Below are positions 43,881-55,464 of a stretch of 64,000 nt of DNA, one piece after another. The stretch comes from Bubalus kerabau (lineage: Eukaryota; Chordata; Mammalia; Artiodactyla; Bovidae). The stretch lies in the NCBI RefSeq assembly GCF_029407905.1, contig NC_073642.1, positions 4,154,001-4,218,000 on the forward strand. The letters run 5' to 3'. The first letter of the stretch is position 1, and the number at the start of each line of letters is the position of its first letter. A model generated the notes under the pieces. The model saw nothing but the letters and a program-made list of their open reading frames with translations. It was not told the DNA's origin and made no database searches. The position numbers and the translations under genes were made by a program.

Positions 43881-44554
43881 TGCATAGTAATTGCTACAGG
43901 AGCTTTAAAGACAGAAACAAAAACTGCACCCAGACAGCAAAGAATCTCAAGGTGTGTGGAAAGGGTATTGGTCTTGTCCTAAAAGCTGCCCCAGAACCCC
44001 ACCACTCAGCCAGGATGGAGGACTATGGGGCAAGAAGAAGTTGAAGAGGGGCTGGAATCAGTCTTGTGGGTAGGTTTGTGGAAGGTGTGCATCCATCCAG
44101 CCAAAGCCTGCAATACAGCCCTGTCTGTCTGTCAGGGCCATGACTGGGGTTTTGTCTCTTCGCATGTTAAGTCTTCTGTCTTTCCTTCAACTCTGACCAC
44201 ACAGACAGGTCCTGACACCCTGCATCCTTCTTTCTGGATTCATATGTGAAGTGTGTTCTGCCCAGACCAGCCCCTGGCTTCTCACACCCATGTGGATGCT
44301 GTCTATACTGCAGTCCAGCATGCAGTCTCTGCTTCTCTCCACTTGACCCAGCTCCCACTTCCTCTCTGCTCAGAAGGCCTTTTAGCTGAGCCTTTCGCAT
44401 GAAAAAGCTTGTAACAGGGAGCTAAAATAGAATTTTTCTCCAGGCACCAAGAAACAGTTGAAGTGTGATGCAAGAGTGATATGTCAGACCACCTGGTGCA
44501 AAATTTACAAAAGGAAAATTCTCCTTCCAGGTTTCACATGCTCATCCTTTTGAG

Positions 44555-44556
<2 letters not shown>
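43881..44556. other. Single-copy sequence, nothing recognised
   Basis: GC-moderate sequence without supported frames. Confidence 0.4.

Positions 44557-44601
<45 letters not shown>
44557..44601. repeat. (AC)n microsatellite
   Basis: About 22 uninterrupted AC units. Length variation between individuals is likely. Confidence 0.98.
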
Positions 44602-44602
<1 letters not shown>

Positions 44603-45754
44603 CGAGGAGAGTGAGAGCAGGAGCAGGGGTAAGGCGGGGTGTTCTTCCTGACATGACCCTGGCTGCCACTCGGGGATCGTCACCCCTCACCAAGCACCTG
44701 GAGGGGTCTGCGGCTCTCCACTTTCTGCCACAGAGCTAGAGAGAGGCCTCTAAGACCTCTCTGGAAGTCTGGGGCTGGGAAACCCCTCTACCTGGGCCTG
44801 CTGATCCAGGCGCCCTGGAGGGGAGGCAGCCAGTGCACCTCTGGCAGCCCTAGTCCACCCACCCTAGTCTGATCTGGATGCCAGTGTGCCTTCTGTCTTC
44901 TGAATCAGGAAGAGGAGCCACGCTGGCATGGCTGGAAAGAGGGAGAGCAGTGATGAAGAAACATGCCCTCCAGGGATGCAATGCCCTAACTGTTGTAGTA
45001 ATTGCAGGTAAAGCTGTCCCCAGGCATGAGAATCCCTGAAGAAAAAGTCGCAGAGGAAGACAAGTTGGCTTCCACCACTTGTGGGTCCTCTCCTCTGTCT
45101 CCCTGCTCCCTTCCTAGCCTCCCTGGGTGCAGTGGCTGTTGGCCAAGGCTGGCTTTCTCCTTCCCAGCCTTCTCCTGAGCCAAGAAACACATTTATTCAA
45201 AACCGCAATCCATCTAAATTTAAAGAGAAGAGTCTATTCATCCAAATTAAAGAAGGAGAAGGCAAGAGGGAAGAGATCCACCATCCCATGTGCCCTGGTG
45301 GGGCCACTGGCACCTGAGAAGGGGAGGGGGCTGCCTCTGAGGCTTCAGATGCAGGCTGCTGCCTTGCACAGGGCTCCTGGCTGATGAGCAGGGCAGGGCT
45401 GCCGCCACCTGGGATGCACAGCAAAACCAGGGCCTGCCCGTCTTCTCAGAATGACTCAGAAAGAGGTCACCTCTGCTGGATGAATCTCAAAGGGATGGTG
45501 GATGCTACCTGCTTCTCCCCCTCTGTCTCCCAAATCTCAGCAATGCTTGTCTACCACCTCAATGCCTGGCCTTCAGGAAGCTGCCCCCTCATTGCAGAAT
45601 TTTGCTTCTTTGCTTTTCACTCCTCAAAGGGCTTTTCCTTTTTGCCTTTTTTGTTTTGCACTCCTGTACTGCCTGGCACCTACATCAATGTCTTATTTCC
45701 CCCATTACCGCCCCCATCCAGATAGAGACTGGAGCACTGACCCTGCACCCACCC
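44602..45754. other. GC-richer single-copy sequence, no gene found
   Basis: Several frames (44864-45190, 45127-45384, 45384-45725) are open by base composition, with no recognisable domain. A minus-strand GAATAAATG at 45191-45199 could be a polyadenylation signal, but nothing upstream of it supports a terminal exon. Confidence 0.35.
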
Positions 45755-45895
45755 TGCACCAGGCCTTGTGCTAAATGCCCCACCTACCTTGTTGCTGGAT
45801 TACAAACCTCTGAGATCAGCTTGTACTGGAGCCATTTTACAGATGAGAAGGCTGAGGTTTACAGAGGTATATAACCCTAGGAGGTAGCACAGTAA
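45755..45895 (-). repeat. MIR SINE relic
   Basis: 'caggccttgtgctaaatgcc', 'gccattttacagatgagaaggctgaggtttacagagg' is the MIR complement strand. Confidence 0.8.
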
Positions 45896-46264
45896 ACAAT
45901 CTGATGAGCACTCTGCATATTGAAGCACCTGGCAAATTGTGAGACTCAGTGAAGTTTTGTTGAGTTAATAAATATTGCCTGGCTTTTGAGCCATACCATT
46001 TAAGTGAACATGCAGAAGTCTCTTAGAGTCCTGAATGATTGCATCCTTTAAAAAAGTTTTTTTAAATTTATTTCTGAGCCATATTTATCACTTTACCAGA
46101 AATAAACTAAGTTGAGGTTATTGTGCCCTCTCTTTCAAAAAATTGGAGTTGAGTCTTGATTTCTTTAAAACATTGGTTTGAGGTTGACAGTATGGTTTTA
46201 CTCTAAATAATTTTTTAACCATTTCTGAGAAGGTTGATGAAATTTTTTAACCATTTCTTTCAAA
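45896..46264. other. AT-rich gap
   Basis: Two near-copies of 'aattttttaaccatttct' (near 46208 and 46240) form a local duplication. Otherwise nothing. Confidence 0.4.
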
Positions 46265-46415
46265 TTTAAACATGCACAATAGTCCTCTGGGAATCTTACA
46301 GGTTCTGACTCAGAGAGTCAGGGGTGGGGCCTGACATTTGACATTTCCTGCAAGCTCCCAGGAGATGCCAGAGCTCCTGGCCTAAGGAACACAGAACATA
46401 CTTTGAGAAGCAAGA
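46265..46415. mobile_element. hAT-Charlie type MER element relic
   Basis: 'gttctgactcagagagtcaggggtggggcctgaca', 'caagctcccaggagatgccagagctcctgg' and 'actttgagaagcaag' match the common hAT-Charlie non-autonomous element. Confidence 0.6.
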
Positions 46416-46524
46416 GGCTGAACTTGACCTAGAGTTTGTCTCATTCTATTTATAGAAATAAAGTATAAATTATATGATCCTTACTTTCAAGTGAGGATGG
46501 CTGTCTAGCCCTAGGCAAGCCAAC

Positions 46525-46945
46525 CGCTGCGTATTGAACTGTGTTCCCAAGAATTTGTATGTTGAAGTCTTAACTCTCGGTACCTCAGGGAGCAGGCTAA
46601 TGTGAAAAACAGATGTAACCAGTTAAGATCAACTCTTAGCTAGTGTCAAACTGAAGCAGGGTGAGCGCCAGCCCACTGTGACTGGTGTCCTTATAGAAAG
46701 GAGAAACTGGACACAGAGACAGTCCTGCATGAGGTGAGCATGAAGATGGAGGCCCTGAAAGGGGGTTATGCTGCCACAAGCCAAGGGATGCCCAAGGCTG
46801 CCAGCAAACCACCAGCAGCTAGAAGAGGCCAGGAAGTCTTCCTCATGACCCTCACAAGGAACCAACACTTGACTTCAGACTGTAAGATTCTAAGCCACGC
46901 AGTTTCGGGTTTTCTGTTATGGCAGTCCTGGGAAACTCGTATAGG
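46525..46945 (+). repeat. MLT1-type MaLR LTR
   Basis: 'gaactgtgttcccaagaatttgtatgttgaag', 'gactggtgtccttatagaaaggag', 'taagccacgcagtttcgggttttctgttatggcag' are diagnostic of MLT1 LTRs in forward orientation. Confidence 0.8.
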
Positions 46946-47278
46946 ATGACGCATTTCACATTACAGCGTTGCAAAACTCCCCCATGAAAGGAAGAATGGG
47001 GGCCTCCCTGCCTCACTTCATTCCTTAGAAGCTCAGCGTAAGAAGCTGGGGTGTGGTGTTATGTGGAGGTGGTATGTGGAGGGCAGGTGGTATGTGGAGC
47101 ACTCCTTAATTAATACCTGCCTGGTCACTTCCTCTAAAGACCTTCACTAGGCTTGGCTGCCTTACAAACACGTCACCAGCATTTCTCAGCCAGCATCACC
47201 TGCTTTCTCTTCATTCACCTGCTCCTTTGCTCATTTAGACTTTTCCTCACCTAGGGATCAAAGCCTTTGGCTCCTTGG

Positions 47279-47280
<2 letters not shown>
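46946..47280. other. Single-copy sequence
   Basis: A short 'gtggtatgtggagg' duplication near 47060-47098. Otherwise nothing recognised. Confidence 0.4.

Positions 47281-47322
<42 letters not shown>
47281..47322. repeat. (GT)n microsatellite
   Basis: About 21 uninterrupted GT units. Confidence 0.98.
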
Positions 47323-47324
<2 letters not shown>

Positions 47325-47597
47325 ACCTGATTTATACTCTCCTATATTCATTGGAGTCCCTGGAGGTTGTCTCATTTCTGATACATTTGTGAATGAAAAA
47401 GTACTAATGCCTGCCATATCAGTAAGCAAAGGATATTTGGCCATCAAGCCATCACACCACAGCCACCCCAGTGGGGAGCCCTGAGCAAACTCTCGTTGGA
47501 AGCAGAATACCCATCATCAAGCCCTTACCTACCCCAAGGATGCACCCTGAGGAGACTCAGGATGAGAAAACAGGATACTAGCCCCAGAGAGCTGAGG

Positions 47598-47883
47598 TGC
47601 ACATCAAAGGAATGATTTCAGTGAGCCCAGACTCTTGCATCTTCCCATACATAGAAAAGTGCTAAATTTCTTAAAGTGAAATGTCTGGTTTTCTTTAATT
47701 TACTGTTACCTTTCGGTGTTCCTGACTACATTGTCTCTGTTGCAAAACTCCTGTATATCCTGACTCCTCCCTTACCTGTTTGGAGTAGTCCCTTGGAGTT
47801 ATTTGAGAGGCTTTGCCCCAGAACTATGTCCTCAGTTTTGTCCACCGAATAAAACTTTTAGGTTCTGAATTTTTTTCAGTCAA
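47598..47883 (+). repeat. BTLTR1-like ERVK solo LTR
   Basis: 'ggaatgatttcagtgagcccagactcttgcatc', 'ctgactacattgtctctg', then a perfect AATAAA at 47848-47853 and a terminal 'ttttttcagtcaac' are characteristic of bovine class II LTRs. The start is taken at TG 47598. Only a partial CTGA match is seen in the flanks. No internal region adjoins it. Confidence 0.65.
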
Positions 47884-47894
47884 CTGATACAGTT

Positions 47895-48485
47895 TTCAAG
47901 AAGATCCCCGAGATTCTGTTTCCTTGTTATTCAAATTGGATGATAATCCAGAGGCTGCTGTGAAGGGATTTTCTAGATGTATTATCATCCAACTCTGTGA
48001 CCTTAAAGTTGGTAAGGATGCTACATGCTGGGGTGGCAGTCTCATAGACATGCATTTTGAAAAAAAGGTTTGTTTTTTTTTTTTTTTTTCCAAGCTGGGT
48101 GCCGAAGAAGAAATCAGTTTCCAAGCATGAGAAGGATTTGACATGGCATTGGTGGCTTGAAGATGTGGAGGGCAGTACACCTGTCAGAGTGTGGGCAGCG
48201 TCTTGAGGTTGAGAGCAGCCTCTGGCTGACAACCCAAAAGGAAACAGGGATCTCAGTCTTGCAGCCTCTAGGAAGTAACTTCTGCTATCATCTTAAATGA
48301 GCTAAGAAGCAGATTCTCCCCAGTCTCCAGATAAGAGCCCTGCCCAAATTCTAGTTGAGCAGAGGATTCAGATAAGCCCTTTTGAACTTATGCACTACAG
48401 AACTCTGAAATAGTGAATGGTGTTGCTTTATGTTGCTATGTTAGTGCTAATTTATTAAGCAGCAGTAGATGATTTATACACTCTC
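47895..48485 (+). repeat. MaLR (MLT1-like) LTR, diverged
   Basis: 'ttggatgataatccagaggctgctgtgaaggg', 'gttgagagcagcctctggctgac', 'ctccagataagagccc' and a 3' 'gttgctatgttag' block follow an ERVL-MaLR LTR in forward order. A T-rich run (about 48074-48090) interrupts it. Confidence 0.5.
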
Positions 48486-48977
48486 CAACCTAGCTGACAT
48501 AAGTCCAGAACACATTACTGGTTTCCGCCCCCTCCACCCCAGCCCCACTGTGTAGGCAGAGCACTGGGCCCCAGGCAGGACCTCTTGGATGACTGACAGG
48601 GCTTCTCCATAATCTTGTATTCTGCTTGTGCTATGAGAACTAGGTTGCTATGATTTTTCTGAGTTTGCTGTTGAAAACCTATTATACAGCCAGATTCCCA
48701 CAATGCTTCTTGCAATAGGATTGCCTATCAGTTGAAAATAAGTGAGACCCAATGAATGTCTATAATCTGGAAATAGCTCAGCTACAGTCAGGTTAAATGA
48801 CTTTAATAATTAACATCAAGTTCTGGGTGTGAAAATAAACCTGAGAGGAGGAAAAATAGTGACAGAAAAAAACCACCTTCCTGCTGCTGAAGCCAAAGCT
48901 CATCCTCTGATTTTTATTTGAGCATACATTCCCTTCCAGAAAATAAGATTACTAGTGTGTTGATACAGGCATCAGTG
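48486..48977. other. Single-copy sequence, nothing recognised
   Basis: No supported feature. Confidence 0.4.
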
Positions 48978-49162
48978 CAAATGGACTTGCTCAGTCCACT
49001 CCCATCCCTGGCTCCCTTCCCCAATTTAAATTGAGACAAGCCAGCCCCACCTCTGTTAGGAAGCACATTGTCCAAATGGACTTGCCCGGTCTGCTCCCAT
49101 CCCTGCCCCAATTTAAAATGAGAAAAAGCAAGCCTCCACCTCTGCTAGGAAGCACATTGTCC
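48978..49162. repeat. Two-copy tandem duplication, about 95 bases
   Basis: CAAATGGACTTGC starts both units (48978 and 49073), and both end with AGGAAGCACATTGTC. The second unit is shorter by about five bases. Confidence 0.9.
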
Positions 49163-49670
49163 AGGGCTGCAGGTGGCAGCTGGACAGTGCCTCAGGGCAG
49201 AGCTGAGGGTGCTTGTCTCTGAGTCTTGTCCACTCACCCCAGCTGGAGGCAGGTGTTGGTCTCCCTGCCTCACCTTCCCTGCACCTCCTCCCCTGTTACC
49301 ATCTTCTTTCTCATCACTGCCCCTGCCTCTTCTAGACTTAACTGATTCTCTGTGGGCATGCTTCTGAGAACATGGGACAGTCACCAGACTCTAAACTGCT
49401 TTGATTGCTTATGACTGCTCGGCACAGGGTTGGGGGGAAGCATTGGGTGGGGGAGTGAGTGGCTGACTAAGGCTGCCCAAGGGGACACACACAGCCACGA
49501 GCTGCCAGGATGACTCACCACAGGGGTGGGTAATGGAAGCCCACCCTCACCTACATTGCCACCATGAGCAAGTTGGGATTTACCTTTTTGAAAGGTAAAT
49601 CTTTCAGGTTAGCCACCTTTAAAACTGAAGGAACACTTGTACCTATTTCATAGACTTGTTGCCAGAGTTT
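49163..49670. other. Single-copy flank with a perfect hairpin
   Basis: Nothing coding is recognised. GATTTACCTTT (49577-49587) and AAAGGTAAATC (49591-49601) form an 11-base perfect stem with a 3-base loop. Confidence 0.6.
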
Positions 49671-49684
49671 GAAAAAGGAATGCA
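49671..49684 (+). repeat. Left target-site duplication of the second L1-BT
   Basis: GAAAAAGGAATGCA is repeated exactly at 55451-55464. Confidence 0.93.
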
Positions 49685-50364
49685 CAGGCGGTCCTAAAAT
49701 GGCGGAGGAATAGGACGGGAAGACCACTTTCTCCCCCACAAATTCATCAAAAGAACATTTAAACGCTGAGTAAAATCCACAAAACAACTTCTGAATGCCA
49801 GTAGAGGACATCAGGCACCCAGAAAAGCAGCCCATTGTCTTCAAAAGGAGATGTTTTATCAATAGTGCTGTATAGAAGGAGAAGTCTTGAGACTACTGTA
49901 AAAATAAGACTGAAAACCAGAAGTAGGAGGCTTAAGTCCAAATCCTGAGAACATCATAGAACACCTGACTCCAGGGAACATTAAGCAATAGGAGCTCATC
50001 AAACTCCTCCATACCTACACTGAAACCAAGCATCACCCAAGGGCCAACAAGTTCCAGGGCAAGACATACCATGCAAATTCTCCAGCAACACAGGAACACA
50101 GCCCGGAGCTTCAATATACAGGCTGCCCAAAGTTACTCCAAATCCATTGACATCTCATAACTCATTACTAGACACTTCATTGCACTCCAGAGAGAAGAAA
50201 TCCAGCTCCACCCACCGGAACACCAACACAAGCTTCCCTAACCAAGAAACCTTGACAAGCCACAGATACAACCCTACCCACAGCGAGGAAACTCCATAAT
50301 AAAGCGAACTCCACAAACTGCCAGAATACAAAAAGGACACCCCAAACTCAGCAATATAAACAAG

Positions 50365-51279
50365 ATGAATAGACAGAGGAATACCCTGAAGGTAAAGGAA
50401 CAGGATAAATGCCCACCAAACCAAATAAAAGAGGAAGAGATAGGGAATCTACCTGATAAAGAATTTCAAATAATGATAGTGAAAATGATCCAAAATCTTG
50501 AAATAAAAATGGAATCACAGATAAAAGCCTGGAGGCAAGGATTGAGAACATGCAAGAAAGGTTTAACAAGGACCTAGAAGAAATAAAAAAGAGTCAATAT
50601 ATAATGAATAATGCAATAAATGAGATCAAAAACATTCTGGAGGCAACAAATAGTAGAATAACAGAGGCAGAAGACAGGATTAGTGAAATAGAAGATAGAA
50701 TGGTAGAAATAAATGAAGCAGAGAGGATAAAAGAAAAACGAATTAAAAGAAATGAGGACAATCTCAGAGACCTCCAGGACAATATTAAATGCCACAACAT
50801 TCAAATCATAGGAGTCCCAGAAGAAGAAGACAAAAAGAAAGACCATGAGAAAATACTTAAGGAGTTGAAAACTTCCCTAAAATGGGGAAGGAAATAATCA
50901 CCCAAGTCCAAGAAACCCAAAGAGTCCCAAACAGTATAAACCCAAGGTGAAACACCCCAAGACACATATTAATCAAATTAACAAAGATCAAACACAAAGA
51001 ACAAATATTAAAAGCAGCAAGGGAAAAACAACAAATTACACACAAGGGGATTCCCATAAGGATAACAGCTGATCTTTCAATAGAAACTCTTCAGGCCAGG
51101 AGGGAATGGCAAGATATGCTTAAAGTGATGAAAGAAAATAACCTACAGGTTACTGTACCCAGCAAGGATCTCATTCAAATATGAAGGAGAAATCAAAAGC
51201 TTTACAGACAAGCAAAAGCTGAGAGAATTCAGCACCACCAACCAGCGCTCCAACAAATGCTAAAGGATATTGTCTAGAC
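50365..51279 (+). pseudogene. L1 ORF1, frameshifted
   Basis: The frame starts with MNRQRN at 50365. It shifts near 50535, where one base is lost before the coiled coil, and reopens at 50550-50897 (coiled coil to RRM start). It then breaks again near 50870, where bases of the 'gaaataatt' region are deleted. The C-terminal domain remains recognisable ('cttcaggccaggagggaatgg') but out of frame. It ends near 51279 at the sequence matching the intact ORF1 stop. Confidence 0.88.
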
Positions 51280-51328
51280 AGGAGACACAAAAAGGGTGCA
51301 TAAACTCGAACCCAAAACAATAAAGTAA

Positions 51329-54300
51329 ATGGCAATGGGATCATACTTATCAATAATGACCATAAACGTAAATGGGTTGAATGCCCCAACCAAAAGACAA
51401 AGACTGGCTGAATGGATACAAAAACAAGACCCCTATATATGTTGTCTACAAGAGACCCACCTCAAAATAGGGGACACATACAGACTGAAAGTGATGGGCT
51501 GGAAAAAGATATTCCATGCAAATAGAGACCAAAAGAAAGCAGGAGTAGCAATACTCATATCAGATAAAATAGACTTTAAAACAAAGGCTGTGAAAAGAGA
51601 CAAAGAAGGAAACTACATAATGATCAAAGAGCAATCCAAGAAGAAGATACAACAATTATAAATATATATGCACCCAACTTAGGAGCACTGCAATATGTAA
51701 GACAAATGCTAACAAGTATGAAAGGGGAAATTAACAATAACACAATAATAGTGGGAGATTTTAATATCCCACTCACTATGGATAGATCAACTAAACAGAA
51801 AATTAACAAAGAAACACAAACTTTAAATGATATAATAGACCAGTTAGACCTAATTGATATCTATAGGACATTTCATCCCAAAACAATGAATTTCACCTTT
51901 TTCTCAAGTGCACATGGAACCTTCTCCAGGATAGATCACATCTTGGGCCATAAATCTAGCCTTGGTAAATTCAAAAAAAATGAAATCATTCCAAACATCT
52001 TTTCTGGCCACAATGCAGTAAGATTAAATCTCAATTACAGGAGAAAAATATTAAAAATTCCAATATATGGAGGCTAAACAACATGCTGCTGAATAACCAA
52101 CAAAGTCACAGAAGAAATCAAAATATGCATAGAAACAAAAGAAAATGAAAACACAACTTTTACAGTGCTAAGGGGAAACTTCATAGCAATACAGGCATAC
52201 CTCAAGAAACAAGAAAAAAGTCAAATAAATAACCTAACTCTACACCTAAAGCAACTAGAAAAGGAAGACATGAAGCACCCCAGGGTTAGTAGAAGGAAAG
52301 AAATCTTAAAAATTAGGGTAGAAATAAGTGCAAAAGAAACAACAGAGACCATAGCAAAAATCAACAAAGCCAAAAGCTGGTTCTTTGAAAGGGTAAATAA
52401 AATTGACAAACCATTAGCCAGACTCATCAAGAAACAAAGGGAGAAAAATCAAATCAATAAAATTAGAAATGAAAATGGAGAGATCACAACAGACAACACA
52501 CAAATACAAAGGATCATAAGAGACTACTATCCACAATTATATGCCAATAAAATGGACAATGTGGAAGAAATGGACAAATTCTTAGAAAAGTACAACTTTC
52601 CAAAACTGAACCAGGAAGAAATAGAAACTCTTAACAGACCCACCACAAGCATGGAAATTGAAACTGTAATCAGAAATCTTCCAGCAACTAAAAGCCCAGG
52701 TCCAGATGGCTTCACAGCTGAATTCTACCAAAAATTTAGAGAAGAGCTGACACCTATCCTACTTAAACTCTTCCAGAAAATTGCAGAGGAAGGTAAACTT
52801 CCAAATTCATTCTATGAGGCCACCATCACCCTAATACCAAAACCTGACAAAGATCCCACAAAAAAAGAAAACTACAGGCCAATATCACTGATGAACATAG
52901 ATGCAGAAATCCTTAATAAAATTCTAGCAATCAGAATCCAACAACACATTAAAAAGATCATACACCATGACCAAGTGGGCTTTAACCCAAGGATGCAAGG
53001 ATTCTTCAATATCTGCAAATCAATCAATGTAATACACCACATTAACAAATTGAAAAATAAGAGCCATATGATTATCTCAATAGATGCAGAGAAAGCCTTT
53101 GACAAAATTTAACGTGCATTTATGATAAAAACTCTCCAGAAAGCAGGACTAGAAGGAACATACCTCAATATAATAAAAGCTATATATGACAAACCCACAG
53201 TGAACATTATCCTCAATGGTGAAAAATTGAAAACATTCCCCTAAAGTCAGGAACAAGACAAGGGTGCCCACTCTCACCACTAATATTCAATATAGCTTTG
53301 GAAGTTTTAGCCACAGCAATCAGAGCAGAAAAAGAAATAAAAGGAATCCAAATTGGAAAAGAAGAAGTAAAACTCGCACTGTTTGCAGATGACATGATCC
53401 TCTACATAGAAAACCCTAAAGACTCCACCAGAAAATTCCTAGAGCTAATCAATGAATATAGTAAATTTGCAGGATATAAAATCAACACACAGAAATCCCT
53501 TGCATTCCTATATACTACTAATGAGAAAATAGAAAGAGAAATTAAAGAAACAATTCCATTAACCATTGCAAAGAAAAGAATAAAATACTTAGGAATATAT
53601 CTACCTAAAGAAACTAAAGACCTATATATAGAAAACTATAAAACACTGGTGAAAGAAATCAAAGAGGACACTAATAGATAGAGAAATATACCATGTTCAT
53701 GGATCGGAAGAATCAATATAGTGAAAATGAGTATACTACCCAAAGTAATTTATAGATTCAATGCAATCCCTATCAAGCTACCAACGGTATCCTTCACAGA
53801 GCTAGAACAAATAATTTCACAATTTGTATGGAAATACAAAAAACCTCGAATAGCCAAAGTAATCTTGAGGAAGAAGGATGGAATTGGAGGAATCAACCTG
53901 CCTGACTTCAGGCTCTACTACAAAGCCACAGTCATCAAGACAGTATAGTATTGGCACAAAGACAGAAATATAGATCAATGGAACAAAATAGAAAGCCCGG
54001 AGACAAACCCATGCACCTATGGACACCTTATCTTTGACAAAGGAGGCAAGAATATACAATGGATTAAAGACAATCTCTTTAACAAGTGGTGCTGGGAAAT
54101 CTGGTCAACCACTTGTAAAAGAATGAAAATAGAACACTTTCTAACATCATACACAAAGATAAACTCAAAATGGATTAAAGATCTAAACATAAGACCAGAA
54201 ACTATAAAACTCTTAGAGGAGAACATAGGCAAAACACTTTCCGACATACATCACAGCAGGATCCTCTATGACCCACCTCCCAGAATATTGGAAATAAAAG

Positions 54301-55098
54301 CAAAAATAAACAAATGGGATCTAATTAAAAGCTTCTGCACAACAAAAGAAACTATAAGCAAGGTGAAAAGACAGCCTTCAGGATGGGAGAAAATAATAGC
54401 AAATGAAGTAACTGACAAGCAAGTAATCTCAAAAATATACAAGCAACTCCTGCAGCTCAATACCAGAAAAATAAATGACCCAATCAAAAAATGGGCCAAA
54501 GAACTAAATAGACATTTCTCCAAAGAAGACATACAGATGGCTAACAAATGCATGAAAAGATGCTCAACATCACTCATTATCAGAGAAATGCAAATCAAAA
54601 CCACAATGAGGTACCGTTTCATGCCAGTCAGAATGGCTGTGATCCAAAAGTCTACAAGCAATAAATGCTGGAGAGGATGTGGAGAAAAGGGAAGCCTCTT
54701 ACACTGTTGATAGGAATGCAAACTAGTACAGCCATTATGGAGAACAGCGTGGAGATTCCTTAAAAAACTGGAAACAGAACTGCCATACGACCCAGCAATC
54801 CCACTGCTGGGCATACACACCAAGGAAACCAGAATTGAGAGACACGTGTACCCCAATGTTCATCGCAGCACTGTTTATAATAGCCAGGACATAGAAACAA
54901 CCTGGATGTCCATCAACAGATGAATGTATAAGAAAGCTGTGGTACATATACACAATGGAGTATGACTCAGCCATTAAAAAGAATACATTTGAATCAGTTC
55001 TAATGAGGTGGATGAAACTGGAGCCTATTATACAGAGTGAAGTAAGCCAGAAAGAAAAACACCAATACAGTACACTAATGCATATATGTGCAATTTAG
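51329..55098 (+). pseudogene. L1 ORF2, multiple stops and frameshifts
   Basis: The endonuclease starts normally (LNVNGLNAPTKRQ, LQETHL). Frames are broken near 51640-51700 and 52070-52165, by TAA at about 53110 (after AFDKI), near 53240, at TAG 53679 (intact copy has Trp), at TAG 53946 (Trp in TVWYWHK), and at TGA/TAG near 54708 (HCWW). The pattern of TGG to TAG or TGA is typical of neutral decay. The FADD motif remains (53380-53400). Confidence 0.9.
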
Positions 55099-55450
55099 AA
55101 AGATGGTAACGACAACCCTGTATGCGAGACAGCAAAAGAGACACAGATGTATAGAACAGTCTTTTGGACCCTGTGGGGGTGGGGGATGATTTGGGAGAAT
55201 GGCATTAAAACATGTATAATATCATATAAGAAATGAATCGCCAGTCAAGGTTTGATGCAGGATACAGGAAGCTTGGGGCTGGTGCACTGGGATGACCCAG
55301 AGAGATGGTATGGGGAGGGAGATGGGAGGGGGTTTCAGGATGGGGAACACGTGTATACTGTGGTGGATGCATGTTGATGTATGGCAAAACCAATGCAATG
55401 TTATAAAGTAAAAAAAAATAATAATAATTTAAAAATAATAAATAAAAAAA

Positions 55451-55464
55451 GAAAAAGGAATGCA
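55451..55464 (+). repeat. Right target-site duplication of the second L1-BT
   Basis: GAAAAAGGAATGCA matches 49671-49684 exactly. Confidence 0.93.

Larger units (their letters stand above)
49685..55450 (+). mobile_element. L1-BT with spliced-looking 5' UTR, ORFs decayed
   Basis: A forward element of 5.77 kb. It carries the true 5' end ('aaaatggcggaggaataggacggg', homologous to the YY1-bearing end of the intact copy), a short 5' UTR, ORF1, ORF2, 3' UTR and an A-rich tail. Exact 14-base duplications flank it. Relative to the intact L1, a 2571-base 5' UTR block with GT-AG ends is missing at 49850/49851. It is therefore best read as a retrotransposed spliced L1 RNA. Stops and frameshifts in both ORFs make it inactive. 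Confidence 0.93.

Noticed and set aside
45081..45874. Overlapping open frames near 45.1-45.9 kb and a minus-strand AATAAA at 45192
   Set aside because: Frames are open through GC composition. The region includes a MIR; no exon structure or family match is visible.
54266..54856. 196-codon minus-strand frame
   Set aside because: Antisense shadow of the decayed L1 ORF2 C-terminus.
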